From assembly GCA_021208885.1 (NCBI GenBank), contig JAJOJF010000040.1, positions 1-64,000 on the forward strand: 64,000 nt of DNA, written 5' to 3'. The translations under genes were made by a program, and so were the position numbers. The notes under the pieces are model-generated. The model was not told where the DNA came from. It was given only the letters and a program-made list of their open reading frames with translations, and did not search any database. Shown one piece after another: positions 27,465 through 36,280 of this stretch; the stretch's first letter is position 1; each line of letters starts with the position of its first letter. The stretch is from Burkholderiaceae bacterium (GTDB lineage: Bacteria; Pseudomonadota; Gammaproteobacteria; Burkholderiales; Burkholderiaceae_B).

Positions 27465-29098
27465 TCAATCAAGAATCGCGTAAGGGTTTGTCGACACGTA
27501 CCTAAAATAAGCTGAATCGACAATGTCCAATTGATTGCCATTAACCTGTAGCATGCCATTGGTGTCGACTGGCATTTTGAAGGTTGGGTGTGTCTGGGGA
27601 AAGTCTCGCTTCATCTCGGGTTTTTGGCCAGATACCGCTTCAAAGGCATTGGCCATCTCTTGTTCTAATGCCCTTTCGTAGCCACTTCTCACTAAAAAAG
27701 AATCATGGATTGGAAGGACGGGTACCCTGTGTCCGTGCATCATTTCTCTCATCACCCGGAAAGCAATTTCAGACTCTATGAATTGAAGTCGTAGACCCAT
27801 GTCCGTGTTCAAATGCGGTTCGATGATTGGGTGGCGCTTCAAGACTAGTTCATGTAATTCTGCCTTCGTTAAGCCTATGGATTTGAGGTTCAGGCCTCTC
27901 GACTTAAAGCGGTTGTCTTCATCATTTTAACAGCACTTGTATGTATTTTTTGATGATTGGGCGTGCAACAGCCTCATCTGGTATCCCGAGGTCATAAAGA
28001 TCCCCTGAAGGCGGATCCGACCTTTTCAAGGGCATATAACAGCCTTAAGGCCATCGAGCTGAAGTCCCATTCAATTGTGGATTTGTGGTTAATTCGAATG
28101 AAGGGCCGATATTCGGAGGGCACCATTTGCCACCAGCCCCCGTAGAACCTGCCGCCACGATCCAATCTTCCACGGGCGAATATTCTTTTCAGGGCGATAG
28201 CACGATAATTAATGACAGGCTTTCTTCGTTCTCCCGTTTCAAATTCAACGTCTTTTGCGGACATTCGTTTTGCTAAGCGTTTGAGCTCATCATCTGGCAC
28301 CGCCAAGGCAATTGCATGCTCTGATAGAAACTGGTTGTACTCGTATAGCCAATATTGCCAATTTTCCACGGTCGTTGTGTTTGGTGTGGGTAAGCGATGC
28401 CTACTTTTCTTTTTGCCATCGAACAGCAAAATTAGGCCTGTACTGCGCATCCTCAAGGGTTGCCAGCAATACAGGTTGGCACAGATAGCACGCCTTAGTG
28501 TCCCCTTAGCTCGCAGCCGTGTAACAAAACTCTTATTCTTATCAGGGTCATTGAAGCCTCGACGGATGGTTATCCACCCTAGTTTATCTAGGGCTGGAAT
28601 CACCCTGTTAACCACAATGTCATAACCGAACTCCCCGTTGATCGGGCCGCTAGGTTTGTAATAGTCGCCTGATAGGCCAATGGCTAACCAAGGACGTGGT
28701 AACGCTTCCTCGGTCTGGATAAGACAATTCACAATCCATTCGGCTGCAAGCTGAATTTTAAGTCTGACCACTCGGCTTACGCCGCGTGTCGAGCTGCGTT
28801 GCGTTGCGACTGATTGGCATATTCTATCGATTTGGGCGGGCAGAACGCAGCCTTCCCATTGGGCCAGTTCGTGGGCGCATACGTAAGCTTGCTCCCTTAG
28901 TGGCGGCTTTCGTGTAGCAGTCTTGGCAGAAAGTTTATGATTGGCTTGATCCATTAGTAATCTAGTATCTAGTATCTGCTCTACGGGTCGGTTGTAAGGT
29001 GGACAACAAATTGAAGAGGTAGTCTTGCTGAGCTGAGTTACCAAGACTTTGCAAGTGGCTTGCACGACGCCTTGCAAACTAGACTCGACCGCTGTCAA
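27465..29098 (-). pseudogene. DNA-polymerase-A-like palm protein, interrupted by two frameshifts
   Basis: Removing one base at C4 (28002-28005, plus strand) and one at T4 (27925-27928) gives a single protein of about 540 residues (fewer if it starts at the ATG at 28954). The N-terminal half is unrecognised. Then GRFYGGWWQMVPSEYR leads to IEWDFSSMALRLLYAL, like polymerase A motif A (D-Y-S....R). RPIIKKYIQVLL and NRFKSRGLNLKSIGLT follow, then LQFIESEIAFRVMREMM and VPVLPIHDSFLVRSG, like motif C (HD). No exonuclease domain is visible. The family is not named to my knowledge; nucleotidyl transfer is inference. The 3' stem-loop at 27381 follows it. Confidence 0.6.
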
Positions 29099-29537
29099 GG
29101 ATTTGCCAGTGGCCTACTTTTTGAGGTGGCTCTTAAAGAGTTGAGGACATCCTGAACGGCGGGAATATCAGGGAGGGCCCACTGAAGAGCTTCCATCTCG
29201 TCAGGGTGACACCACAACACCTCATCATGATCGTTCAATTCCAAATTTCCATCAATCAGCTCACACCAAAAGCATTTCAGTTCAATAATAAGATGACCTA
29301 ACTGGGTTGCGTAAGTACCGATCTCTTCGCCTACGCGTATTTGTAAACCCAATTCCTCAAGGATTTCACGGCTCAAAGCACTACGCGGCACGTTCTCCCA
29401 CCTTCACCTTGCCACCAGCGAACTCCCACATTCCCCCCCGAGGGTCCACCGGCTTTACGTTTCGCCGCCAGAACGCGCCCCTCATGAAGGATCACTGCAG
29501 CCACCACAGAAATAGTTTGTCGTTTTTCAGTGTTCAT
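29095..29537 (-). pseudogene. Nudix hydrolase (MutT-like), interrupted by two frameshifts
   Basis: Starts at the ATG at 29537 with VVAAVILHEGRVLAAKRKAG. A seven-C run at 29433-29439 shifts the frame; one base fewer gives GGMWEFAGGKVKVGE, the start of the Nudix box. Another base too many near 29386-29391 precedes PRSALSREILEELGL, the REXXEE half. The C-terminal part (ECFWCELIDGN-like region, then DEVLWCHPDEMEALQWALPD) is complete to 29095. It is probably a dead nucleotide-sanitising enzyme. It overlaps the start of the polymerase-like gene by 4 bp, suggesting a former operon. Confidence 0.75.
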
Positions 29538-29574
29538 GGCAACCTAAGGGTAATTTGTGTAACTAGAAAGTGGT

Positions 29575-30405
29575 ATGGACTTCAATCCCGGTTTGAAAAT
29601 TGGTGAGACGATTGATAACAAACGCCTCTGCGAGATTTTCAAGTGTAGTACGCAAGGTGGCATGCGACGGTCCCTGAAAACCAATACATTGGTTTTGGTT
29701 TCAAATCACGTTAAATCGATTTATGACGACCGTTGGATTGGCGAGCGCTTTCATTACACTGGCATGGGCACCATCGGTGACCAGTCACGGTCCTCTGGCC
29801 AGAATCGAACCCTTGATCAATCAGGTACGAATGGCGTGAACGTTCATTTGTTTGAGGTTGATCGCAAGGGTGAATATATTTACCAAGGTCCAGTTAGGCT
29901 GGCTGATAATCCCTACCAAGAGGAGCAGCCTGACGAAGAGGGAAATAATCGTAAGGTTTGGGTGTTCCCGCTAGAGCTCGTCTCTGGAAACCGCGTTCCT
30001 GTTAGTAAATCGGAGTTTACTGTTGCACAACAGTCGCGCGAGCGTAAGGCCAAACGATTGGATGCCGCGGAGTTGGCGAAGCGGGCCAAAGCCGCGCGCC
30101 CCAAAGCAGGGCAAAGATCAGTAGTCAGCGTTGAATACGAAAGAGATCCTCACGTTGCAGCTTATGCGAAGCTGCGTGCAAATGGGCGTTGTCAGTTGTG
30201 CCTTAACCCAGCGCCCTTTCATAATAAAGCTGGCGAACCGTACCTCGAAACACATCATCTTGAGTGGTTGGCGAAGGGCGGTGAGGATACCCCTGCCAAT
30301 ACTGTCGCGCTATGTCCCAATTGTCACCGTAGAATGCATGTGCTTGATGACCCAGCTGACATTGAAAAATTACGTGTGATATTGAATGGCGAAAGCCACA
30401 CATGA
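29575..30405 (+). CDS. SRA-like/HNH endonuclease, probable modification-dependent (type IV) restriction enzyme
   Basis: A 276-residue protein. Residues 30-140 resemble the SRA-type modified-base reader of ScoMcrA-like enzymes: FHYTGMGTIGDQS, NRTLDQSGTNGVNVHLFEV, GEYIYQGPVRLADNPYQEEQ and KVWVFPLELV. A Lys/Arg/Ala-rich helical linker (about 145-185) follows. The C-terminal HNH domain (200-265) has CQLC, LETHHLEWLAKGGEDTPANT, and CPNCHRRMH, giving the His-His-Asn-His active site and a CxxC/CxxC zinc site. It is convergent with the integrase gene. Cleavage of modified phage DNA is the likely role; the base recognised is unknown. Confidence 0.8.
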   Translation: MDFNPGLKIGETIDNKRLCEIFKCSTQGGMRRSLKTNTLVLVSNHVKSIYDDRWIGERFHYTGMGTIGDQSRSSGQNRTLDQSGTNGVNVHLFEVDRKGEYIYQGPVRLADNPYQEEQPDEEGNNRKVWVFPLELVSGNRVPVSKSEFTVAQQSRERKAKRLDAAELAKRAKAARPKAGQRSVVSVEYERDPHVAAYAKLRANGRCQLCLNPAPFHNKAGEPYLETHHLEWLAKGGEDTPANTVALCPNCHRRMHVLDDPADIEKLRVILNGESHT

Positions 30406-30412
30406 AAACAGT

Positions 30413-31643
30413 TTACGTGCTAGTTTTGCCGTACCAATCTTCCATAAGCTGCCGTCTCTTCTCAAGCAAGTCGCCCCTCCGGTATGCGGCCTCGACCTGA
30501 TTGCGGATAGTGTGGGCGAGAGCCATCTCAACGACCTCAGCCGGGTAATTGGTTTTCTCTGCCGCCCAGTCTCTGAACGCAGATCTGAAGCCGTGAGGTG
30601 TGTATTGGCCGTATATCCCGCCATTCAAATTTTTCATCAGCTGTAAGAATGCGCCATTTGAGAGTGACCTGCGGGCATCCGATGGGCTGGGGAATATCCA
30701 GCCATGAACGTTCTTGTTTTCGGATAGTTTCGAAAGTATTTCAAGACAACGTCCGCTGAGTGGCACACGATGTTCTCTTTTGGCCTTCATGCGGTTTGCT
30801 GGGATGATCCATAGGGCGTTGGCTAGGTCAATTTCGTCCCATCGCGCACCGATTACTTCGCCTGTACGGGTCGCAGTCAGGATCAGAAACTCGAGGGCAA
30901 GAGCTGCGGTTGTTTGTTTGTTATGTAGCTGATTAACAAACTCGGCCACGCGACCAAACGGCAACGCCGAGAAGTGTTCAACGCGTTTGACCTTGCTGGC
31001 TTTCGGCAACAGTTGGCCCAGTGGGCCGTCTCGCCGGGCAGGGTTTTCGCCGTGAAAGTGTCCGCGAGCCTTTGCCCAGTCAATGACCGTCTCTAGACGT
31101 TGACGGACGCGCGCTGCGGTTTCCGTTTTGATAAGCCATATTGGTTCGAGGACGGCCAGTATGTCGTGAACGGTAATTGCAGAGATAACCCTGTCTCCGA
31201 TTATGGGAAAGGCGTAGGTTTTCAGGGTGCTTGTCCACTGCGCTGCATGCTTGGGGTTACTCCACTCATGCTTGCGTGTCTCGATGCATTGAAGTGCAGC
31301 CTTCTCAAAAGTGATCTCTGCCTGAATCCTCGCCTTAACCTCAGACACAGCTGAATCTCGGGCGTCTATCGGGTCAATGCCGGTGGCGACTTGTTTTCTA
31401 CAAGTTTGGGGCGGCTTCCCTAGCCTCACTCAGGGGGCGGTCACGCAGTGACCCTAAGCCCATCTCTCGTCGGCGTAATCTAGTTGGTGACGTGTATCGG
31501 AAAACCCAAGATTTTCTGATGCCGTTGGCGCCCGAGCTGATCTGCAGGTACAAGCCCACTTGCATAGGATCGGCATGATACCCAAGTTCATTGAGCGTAC
31601 TGACTCGCCAAGTTGATCGACTTTGTTGCGTTTTACCCACCAC
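30413..31643 (-). pseudogene. Tyrosine integrase (P4 type), interrupted by one frameshift
   Basis: Site-specific recombinase of the island. The N-terminal DUF4102-type domain (VGLYLQISSGANGIRKSWVF, RRREMGLGSLRDRPLSEARE) is in one frame. The core and catalytic domain are in another, with Arg in TATRTGEVIG, HGFRSAFRDWA and the Tyr in QVEAAYRRGDLLEKRRQLM. Removing one base from the G4 run at 31408-31411 joins AREAA to RKQVATGIDPIDAR. The likely start is a GTG near 31643 inside the TACCCACC repeats. It lies 110 bp from attR, in the usual orientation. Confidence 0.88.
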
Positions 31644-31665
31644 CGTACCCCCCGCGCTACCCACC
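31634..31665 (-). repeat. Three 12-bp-phased TACCCACC repeats at the integrase start
   Basis: TACCCACC (31634-31641), TACCCCCC (31646-31653) and TACCCACC (31658-31665) are spaced exactly 12 bp. They match the pair near attL and overlap the integrase start region, which fits arm-type binding sites with autoregulation. Confidence 0.6.
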
Positions 31666-31752
31666 ACTAGGGTGGAATAGTCACGCAGGCCTTCTTGGCA
31701 TCAACGATTCAGAGATTTTCTAACTCGTTGATTCTTCGAACGTATCCGGTGG

Positions 31753-31811
31753 GGAAAGCGTGTATACGTTCATAGCGTATCGGGGGTTCGAATCCCCCTC
31801 TGTCCGCCAAG
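31753..31811 (+). repeat. attR: duplicate of tRNA-Ser 3' part, right end of island
   Basis: Exact 59-bp copy of 20787-20845, starting GGAAAGCG and ending CCGCCAAG. It lacks the 5' half of the tRNA, so it is not a functional tRNA gene. It ends 10 bp before the hipA stop codon. Confidence 0.93.
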
Positions 31812-31821
31812 TATCCAGTTC

Positions 31822-33099
31822 TCACAACATTTTTTTCAGATCCGGCGTCGCTACCTCGTCGAGATGACGGAAGGCAGGTGCGATCGCCTCGATTTCCTGG
31901 CCAGCAACGCCATAGCTGTCGAAGCGAACTTTCCACTCGCGGACGACACGCCAGATTCGATCAATGATTTCCAGTGCATCCTGACGCGTAATGCCAAACC
32001 GGGCATAACCTGAAAGCGCGTTATCTAGCGTTGCCGATCGTCCCTGATGACCAACACTAAGGTGCAAATTGCGCTCGGTTGCCAGCATCGGGCGTGGCAT
32101 CACATCGTATAAGGGAGATAGCCGCCATGAACGTGTCGCCGACTCCCAGAGAAATGCATGGTTACGCAGATGATCGTCGTCATTGGTGACAAAGATGTTG
32201 AACACCATTCTGCCAAAAAGCTCGCGGCAGTCAGGCTTAATGAATTTCTCGTGCGTTCGGGCACGGATCACATCGGCAATGTCGGCATAGCTTTTGTTGC
32301 GCGATTCCGATTCGTGGCAGCCCAGCATTGTCAGAGCACTGACCATATGGTGACGGTGCTGCACGCCATCGGCCAAGCTACGATCAAAGCGCTGAATCAA
32401 CATGACGGTCTTGCCACCGATCGCCTCTGTCTTAACGGCGGGGACATCCAGACCTGCCGCATCGGCCAACTGCAAGGTGGCAGATTCAATGGCGGGTACG
32501 TCGATCCGCTCGCCATGAGAACGGAACTTTGCCAACCAGAGCACGCCGGCATCATCCTCCACGCCCGCTTTGGGGCGCATGCCACCCAATTGGCTACCCG
32601 CGAGAAAGATATCTTCCAACTGCGCCGGGATCGGCAACCCTTGCTCAATTCGATCTGCTGCTTCCATCAGATATTCGAGCCGATGAATGCTGTTGCGCAC
32701 CAACACGGCAGAGGCATCAAGCGAGCGACGGATATCCAGTGCACCCACACGTTGGCTCCCCGCTTCCAGCAGATACGTCGATTCCGGCAGGCTATTCGGT
32801 GGTGCCTTCAGGCGGGATTCGATCACACGCCGCCCCCAGGCATCCGGGGCGGCATCACGAATGCCCCCAAACAGCGCCAATCCCTCAAGGGGGCGCAGCT
32901 CCTTGCCCCGCACAGCGACACGATCCACGATAGGCAAACTGACCGGATCAATTTCAACTGCCTGTGGTCGATCAAGATAGATCGTTCCATAACGAAAACT
33001 CGATGTCAGCACCCCGGTGCCCGTTTCGGTCATTGATAGCAGCCCCGCAGGGACAAAGCGATCATCCAGATGAGCAAATACAGCAAGCGTGGTGGCCAT
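31822..33099 (-). CDS. hipA: HipA-family serine/threonine kinase toxin
   Basis: A 425-residue HipA-like kinase. The N-terminal Couple_hipA domain (residues 1-115, with GLALFGGIRDAAPDAWGRRV) is followed by the kinase body: GGMRPKAGV, LWLAKFRSHG (ATP lysine region), LIQRFDR, then the catalytic segment FNIFVTNDDDHLRNHAFLW and LSPLYDVMP (metal-binding Asp). E. coli HipA phosphorylates glutamyl-tRNA synthetase and causes growth arrest; target identity here is inference. The ATG shares one base with the hipB stop (TGATG), so antitoxin and toxin are coupled. It lies outside the island's right end. Confidence 0.9.
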   Translation of the reverse strand: MATTLAVFAHLDDRFVPAGLLSMTETGTGVLTSSFRYGTIYLDRPQAVEIDPVSLPIVDRVAVRGKELRPLEGLALFGGIRDAAPDAWGRRVIESRLKAPPNSLPESTYLLEAGSQRVGALDIRRSLDASAVLVRNSIHRLEYLMEAADRIEQGLPIPAQLEDIFLAGSQLGGMRPKAGVEDDAGVLWLAKFRSHGERIDVPAIESATLQLADAAGLDVPAVKTEAIGGKTVMLIQRFDRSLADGVQHRHHMVSALTMLGCHESESRNKSYADIADVIRARTHEKFIKPDCRELFGRMVFNIFVTNDDDHLRNHAFLWESATRSWRLSPLYDVMPRPMLATERNLHLSVGHQGRSATLDNALSGYARFGITRQDALEIIDRIWRVVREWKVRFDSYGVAGQEIEAIAPAFRHLDEVATPDLKKML

Positions 33100-33440
33100 C
33101 AGAAATCCAGTTCCTTCAGTTCTGCCTCGGAGAGCGTGCGAGCGCGTTTGGGCAGGCTTTCTTGCTCCATCGCCAGTACGACAGGATCATCAACTGTGAG
33201 TAGCGAAGCCAATGTTTTTCCGGGCGCAATCGCATCCAGATACCTCACCACTTGGCCAATGGATACAGACGCTGAGCCATTTTCAATCAAGGATGCCGTT
33301 GCTCTGGAAATACCAGCCCGACTCGCCGCCTCGGATTGCCGCATGCGACGAGCCAGGCGTGCCTTGCTTAACCGCGTACCAAGTTCTACCAGTTGTTCCT
33401 TGAGTGCGGGTGGCATTGCTGAGTTTTGGTCGATCTTCAT
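33099..33440 (-). CDS. hipB: HipB-like antitoxin, XRE family
   Basis: A 113-residue antitoxin and autorepressor. The HTH lies at residues 20-75: LGTRLSKARLARRMRQSEAA, SRAGISRATASLIENGSASV. The C-terminal tail ends LSEAELKELDF. I prefer the ATG at 33440; extending to 33560 would put the operator inside the gene and add a hydrophobic, AT-rich segment unlike the family. It overlaps hipA by one base. The inverted repeat at 33480-33522 is the probable operator. Confidence 0.85.
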   Translation of the reverse strand: MKIDQNSAMPPALKEQLVELGTRLSKARLARRMRQSEAASRAGISRATASLIENGSASVSIGQVVRYLDAIAPGKTLASLLTVDDPVVLAMEQESLPKRARTLSEAELKELDF

Positions 33441-33479
33441 ATTGTCAATTAAGTCTGACACTAACGATGTTGTGATAAT

Positions 33480-33522
33480 AATAACAGACAAATGAATTAA
33501 AAATCGGTAAATGTCTGTTATT
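33480..33522 (-). promoter_or_regulatory. hipBA operator: perfect 11-bp inverted repeat
   Basis: AATAACAGACA (33480-33490) and TGTCTGTTATT (33512-33522) are perfect inverted copies with centres 32 bp apart, about three helical turns, 40-80 bp upstream of hipB. This is the layout expected for cooperative HipB dimer binding. Confidence 0.65.
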
Positions 33523-33949
33523 TTAGTCGCAATAACGATAAGGCCTGATTTAACTGACAAATGGTTGAAAAATAGATATGTATCGGGCCCGACGTCAACG
33601 GCTCACCGCGGCTGCAAGTGCTGCAGGTGTTTGGCCATCTGGTCGTTCGATTGACTCAAGGCACCGGTCTTCAGGCGCGGTGGCCTAGGTGTGGTCGATC
33701 GGTCGTCCACGCTGCCTCTGCGGTTGGGTTTTTTGTCAGGCAGACGCCTGATGTCCATTCTTGAGACATTGGTAACAACGCACCGACCTGACCCTATCAG
33801 GGGGTTTGAGGGGTATTACAGTAGGTGACGTTTGCAGGCCTAATTGAGCTGTAGCCCAGGGGTGTGCAGTACAGTCAGCATGGAAAAGCGTTGACTGCTC
33901 ATAGGTCACTCAACTGTTCTTTATTGCCGCTTACTCACTCCAACAGTCG
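33523..33949. other. Intergenic region, no gene seen
   Basis: About 430 bp between the hipBA operator and the hydroxylase gene. Only short frames are present and no recognisable gene remnant was found. Confidence 0.5.
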
Positions 33950-34735
33950 ATGGAAATTGATACCACAACCCGATTGATGATCGCTGGCGCGACGTTTGCC
34001 TTCTTTGCGATTCTTGAAGCGATCTACCCTCATCGAGCTGCTTACACAGAGAAGTCCAGGCGCTGGGGCGCAAACCTGGGGTTGTTCGTTGTAGACATTC
34101 TGGCTGTCGGCATTCCGCTTGGAACTGTCGCATTTGGGCTGATCGTATTGGCTGAGTCACAAACCTGGGGGCTCATGCACATGATCGACTTGCCCTTTTG
34201 GGTGAAGGCCGTGGTAGGGTTTATTTGCCTTGATGCGCTACTCTATTTCCAGCATCGGCTCTCGCATAAAGTGCCACTGCTTTGGCGACTGCACCGCGTG
34301 CACCATGCTGACACCGAAATGGATGTCACCACTGCCAATCGCGTTCATCCATTGGAATCGGTCTGGCTAACGTTTTTAAGGCTCTCCCTGTGTGTTGCGA
34401 TTGGCATTCCCTTGATCGTTTTGATTTTCTATCAGATCGCATTGAATATTGTGTCGATTTTTAACCACGCCAACATTCGGTTTGCAGCCCCTGTTGAGCG
34501 CGTCGTTAACAAATTATTGGTAACGCCTGCCATGCACGAGACGCATCACTCTGCCCATGCGCACGACCTCGACACCAACTTCGCGTTTGTCTTCTCATTC
34601 TGGGATAGATGGTTTGGCACCTACAAGGAGCAGGCCGTCAAACAAGAGGGAGAGGTTGTCCTAGGCATTGACCAGTTTCGCGAGAAACATGAAGTCAGTG
34701 TCTTCAAGTTGCTCACCATGCCGTTTCGGCGCTGA
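33950..34735 (+). CDS. Fatty acid hydroxylase / sterol desaturase superfamily membrane protein
   Basis: A 261-residue integral membrane di-iron enzyme. Three or four TM segments lie at about residues 8-25, 40-65, 78-100 and 140-165. The histidine boxes are present: HRLSHKVPLLWRLHRVHHAD (HxxxH and HxxHH) around residues 103-122 and HETHHSAHAHD around 197-207. Such enzymes hydroxylate or desaturate lipid substrates; the substrate here is unknown. It stands alone with no strong ribosome site before the ATG. Confidence 0.88.
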   Translation: MEIDTTTRLMIAGATFAFFAILEAIYPHRAAYTEKSRRWGANLGLFVVDILAVGIPLGTVAFGLIVLAESQTWGLMHMIDLPFWVKAVVGFICLDALLYFQHRLSHKVPLLWRLHRVHHADTEMDVTTANRVHPLESVWLTFLRLSLCVAIGIPLIVLIFYQIALNIVSIFNHANIRFAAPVERVVNKLLVTPAMHETHHSAHAHDLDTNFAFVFSFWDRWFGTYKEQAVKQEGEVVLGIDQFREKHEVSVFKLLTMPFRR

Positions 34736-35022
34736 TCCCAAGGAACCTTCAAGTGTTGTGATCGTGGGGTATCTACTGTCACCATTGGGTCTTGGTATTA
34801 CGATACACCGTCGCGATAAAAACAAGCACCGGGATCGTCGCAACCTCGCTTGGAGATTTGCAGATTGGAGTTCTCAGACGCGATCATCAAAGGCGACGAC
34901 GGCACTCGCGACGCAACATTGAGGCTACGTGCAAAAGATCGGCAATGCCTGCGGGCTACTGCTGCTGGTTGTTAATAAAAGAAGAAGGCTCCACACCCAT
35001 AAGGAAGGGCAGAGCCCGATGC

Positions 35023-35775
35023 CTAAACCACCATTTCTACCTTACCGGTCTCGAGATGATAGAGGCCACCCACGACTTTCAGTTGCCCCTTGGAGACTCG
35101 TTCAGCCAGAATCGGGTTTGACTGCTGTAAGTTAAGGACATTCAGACGAACATTATCCAGTGTCGCGGCCATAACCAGATCTTTGGCACCAGCGGCCTGG
35201 CTCTGACGCACAGCGGGTGACAACGCGGTAGTCAAGGCTTGGATGTGGCCCGGATAGCTCGCATTCTGTGTGACCGCTTTCACGGTCGCATCAATAGCGC
35301 CGCAGCTGGTGTGCCCAAGCACCATAATCAATGGCGCGCCCAACACAGCCGTACCGTATTCGAGGCTCGCCAAAATGTCCGTGTTTACAAAATTGCCGGC
35401 CACACGCGTGACAAACAGATCCCCACGCCCCTCATCAAATGCATATTCAGGCCCAACTCTGGAGTCTGCACAACTGACCAGACAGGCATAGGGGTTTTGC
35501 CCGCCCGCCAGTGCCGCACGCGTCTTGGCAAAGTTCACTGCCTCGGTGTTTCCCGAGACGTAACGCTCGTTGCCTCGCATCAAGCGCTCGAGTGCCTGAT
35601 CAGGGGATAGTGCATTGGCAGGCTTGGGAGGGGAGCTTGCGAAAGCGGCGGTTGCACCGAGCGAAAGCGGTGCGACCAGTGAAGCGGCACTGGCCACCTT
35701 GAGCCAATTTCGCCTTGAAGGGGATGCGACGGTCTCGCCGGCAAACATAGATTTGGTGTCACACAAAATGCACAC
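35023..35775 (-). CDS. Beta-class carbonic anhydrase with Tat signal
   Basis: Interconverts CO2 and bicarbonate, here probably in the periplasm. The N-terminus has a twin-arginine signal (SPSRRNWLKVASAASLV, residues 19-35) ending near AFASSP. The mature part has zinc ligands and dyad in CLVSCADSRVGPEYAF and GHTSCGAID. AAGGAG six bases upstream of the GTG at 35775 fixes the start (MCILCDTKSMFAGE). The small CxxC N-terminal motif before the Tat signal is kept in relatives I recall. The gene stands alone. Confidence 0.9.
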   Translation of the reverse strand: MCILCDTKSMFAGETVASPSRRNWLKVASAASLVAPLSLGATAAFASSPPKPANALSPDQALERLMRGNERYVSGNTEAVNFAKTRAALAGGQNPYACLVSCADSRVGPEYAFDEGRGDLFVTRVAGNFVNTDILASLEYGTAVLGAPLIMVLGHTSCGAIDATVKAVTQNASYPGHIQALTTALSPAVRQSQAAGAKDLVMAATLDNVRLNVLNLQQSNPILAERVSKGQLKVVGGLYHLETGKVEMVV

Positions 35776-36280
35776 GGAAGTCTCCTTGAAATAGTCACCA
35801 TTATTCACGGTTACACGAGAGGTTTAGCCACGCTTGAGCTGAACCAGGGGGCGTAACGATTAGCTACGATTAGCCGCGATTAGCTACGACCGCTGTCTTT
35901 GCCTGCCCCTTGTTACACGTTACTGAATAATTCAGGACAGACTTCTCATTCGCTCTCAATTAACTAAATTTTATTTAGCAACATGAGATTCCTTCAAGCT
36001 GATCTTGGGTGTGAGGGTCACTACAAGTCCCTGCACAGAGGCCCAGAAAGAAATTGATTCCGTCTATCCGCGATCTTCTTCTAAGCTCATCGGCCGTGCA
36101 CATCACCAAATCAATTCCTGCAACCGCTTGGCCGAGTCCGCTGATTTTTTGCGTAATACAATTTTGCAGTGTGTACGAATTTCAAGCGCTCATGACAATC
36201 AGCTGATTCGAATTGATCAGCCTTTGCAAACCTGTCGTCACTTAGCCAGTGCTGTATTTCTCAGATTTTGGGATCCAACG
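35776..36280. other. Intergenic region with 10-bp tandem repeat
   Basis: About 505 bp without a supported gene. Positions 35856-35885 hold three copies of a 10-bp unit, ACGATTAGCT with one or two changes. The HEPN frame extends upstream to 36005 but that part shows no family similarity. Confidence 0.5.

Larger units (their letters stand above)
20787..31811. mobile_element. Genomic island integrated in tRNA-Ser(GGA)
   Basis: An 11-kb element bounded by a 59-bp direct repeat of the tRNA 3' part, with a tyrosine integrase gene next to the right repeat reading inward. Cargo includes a NucS-like nuclease, DUF2569 membrane protein, XRE regulator, two GDLAI-domain proteins, an SRA-HNH endonuclease, and broken Nudix and polymerase-like genes. 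The integrase reading frame is interrupted, so the element is probably no longer mobile unless that is a sequence error. Several cargo genes fit phage defence, but no complete known system is present. Confidence 0.9.

Noticed and set aside
31753-31809. A second tRNA-Ser gene
   Set aside because: Only the 3' part from the anticodon loop is present; it is the att duplicate.
31822-33440. hipBA as part of the island
   Set aside because: It lies outside the exact right att repeat, so it belongs to the original chromosome or another event.
34792-35135. Plus-strand frames downstream of the hydroxylase gene
   Set aside because: No family similarity; they overlap the 3' end of carbonic anhydrase.
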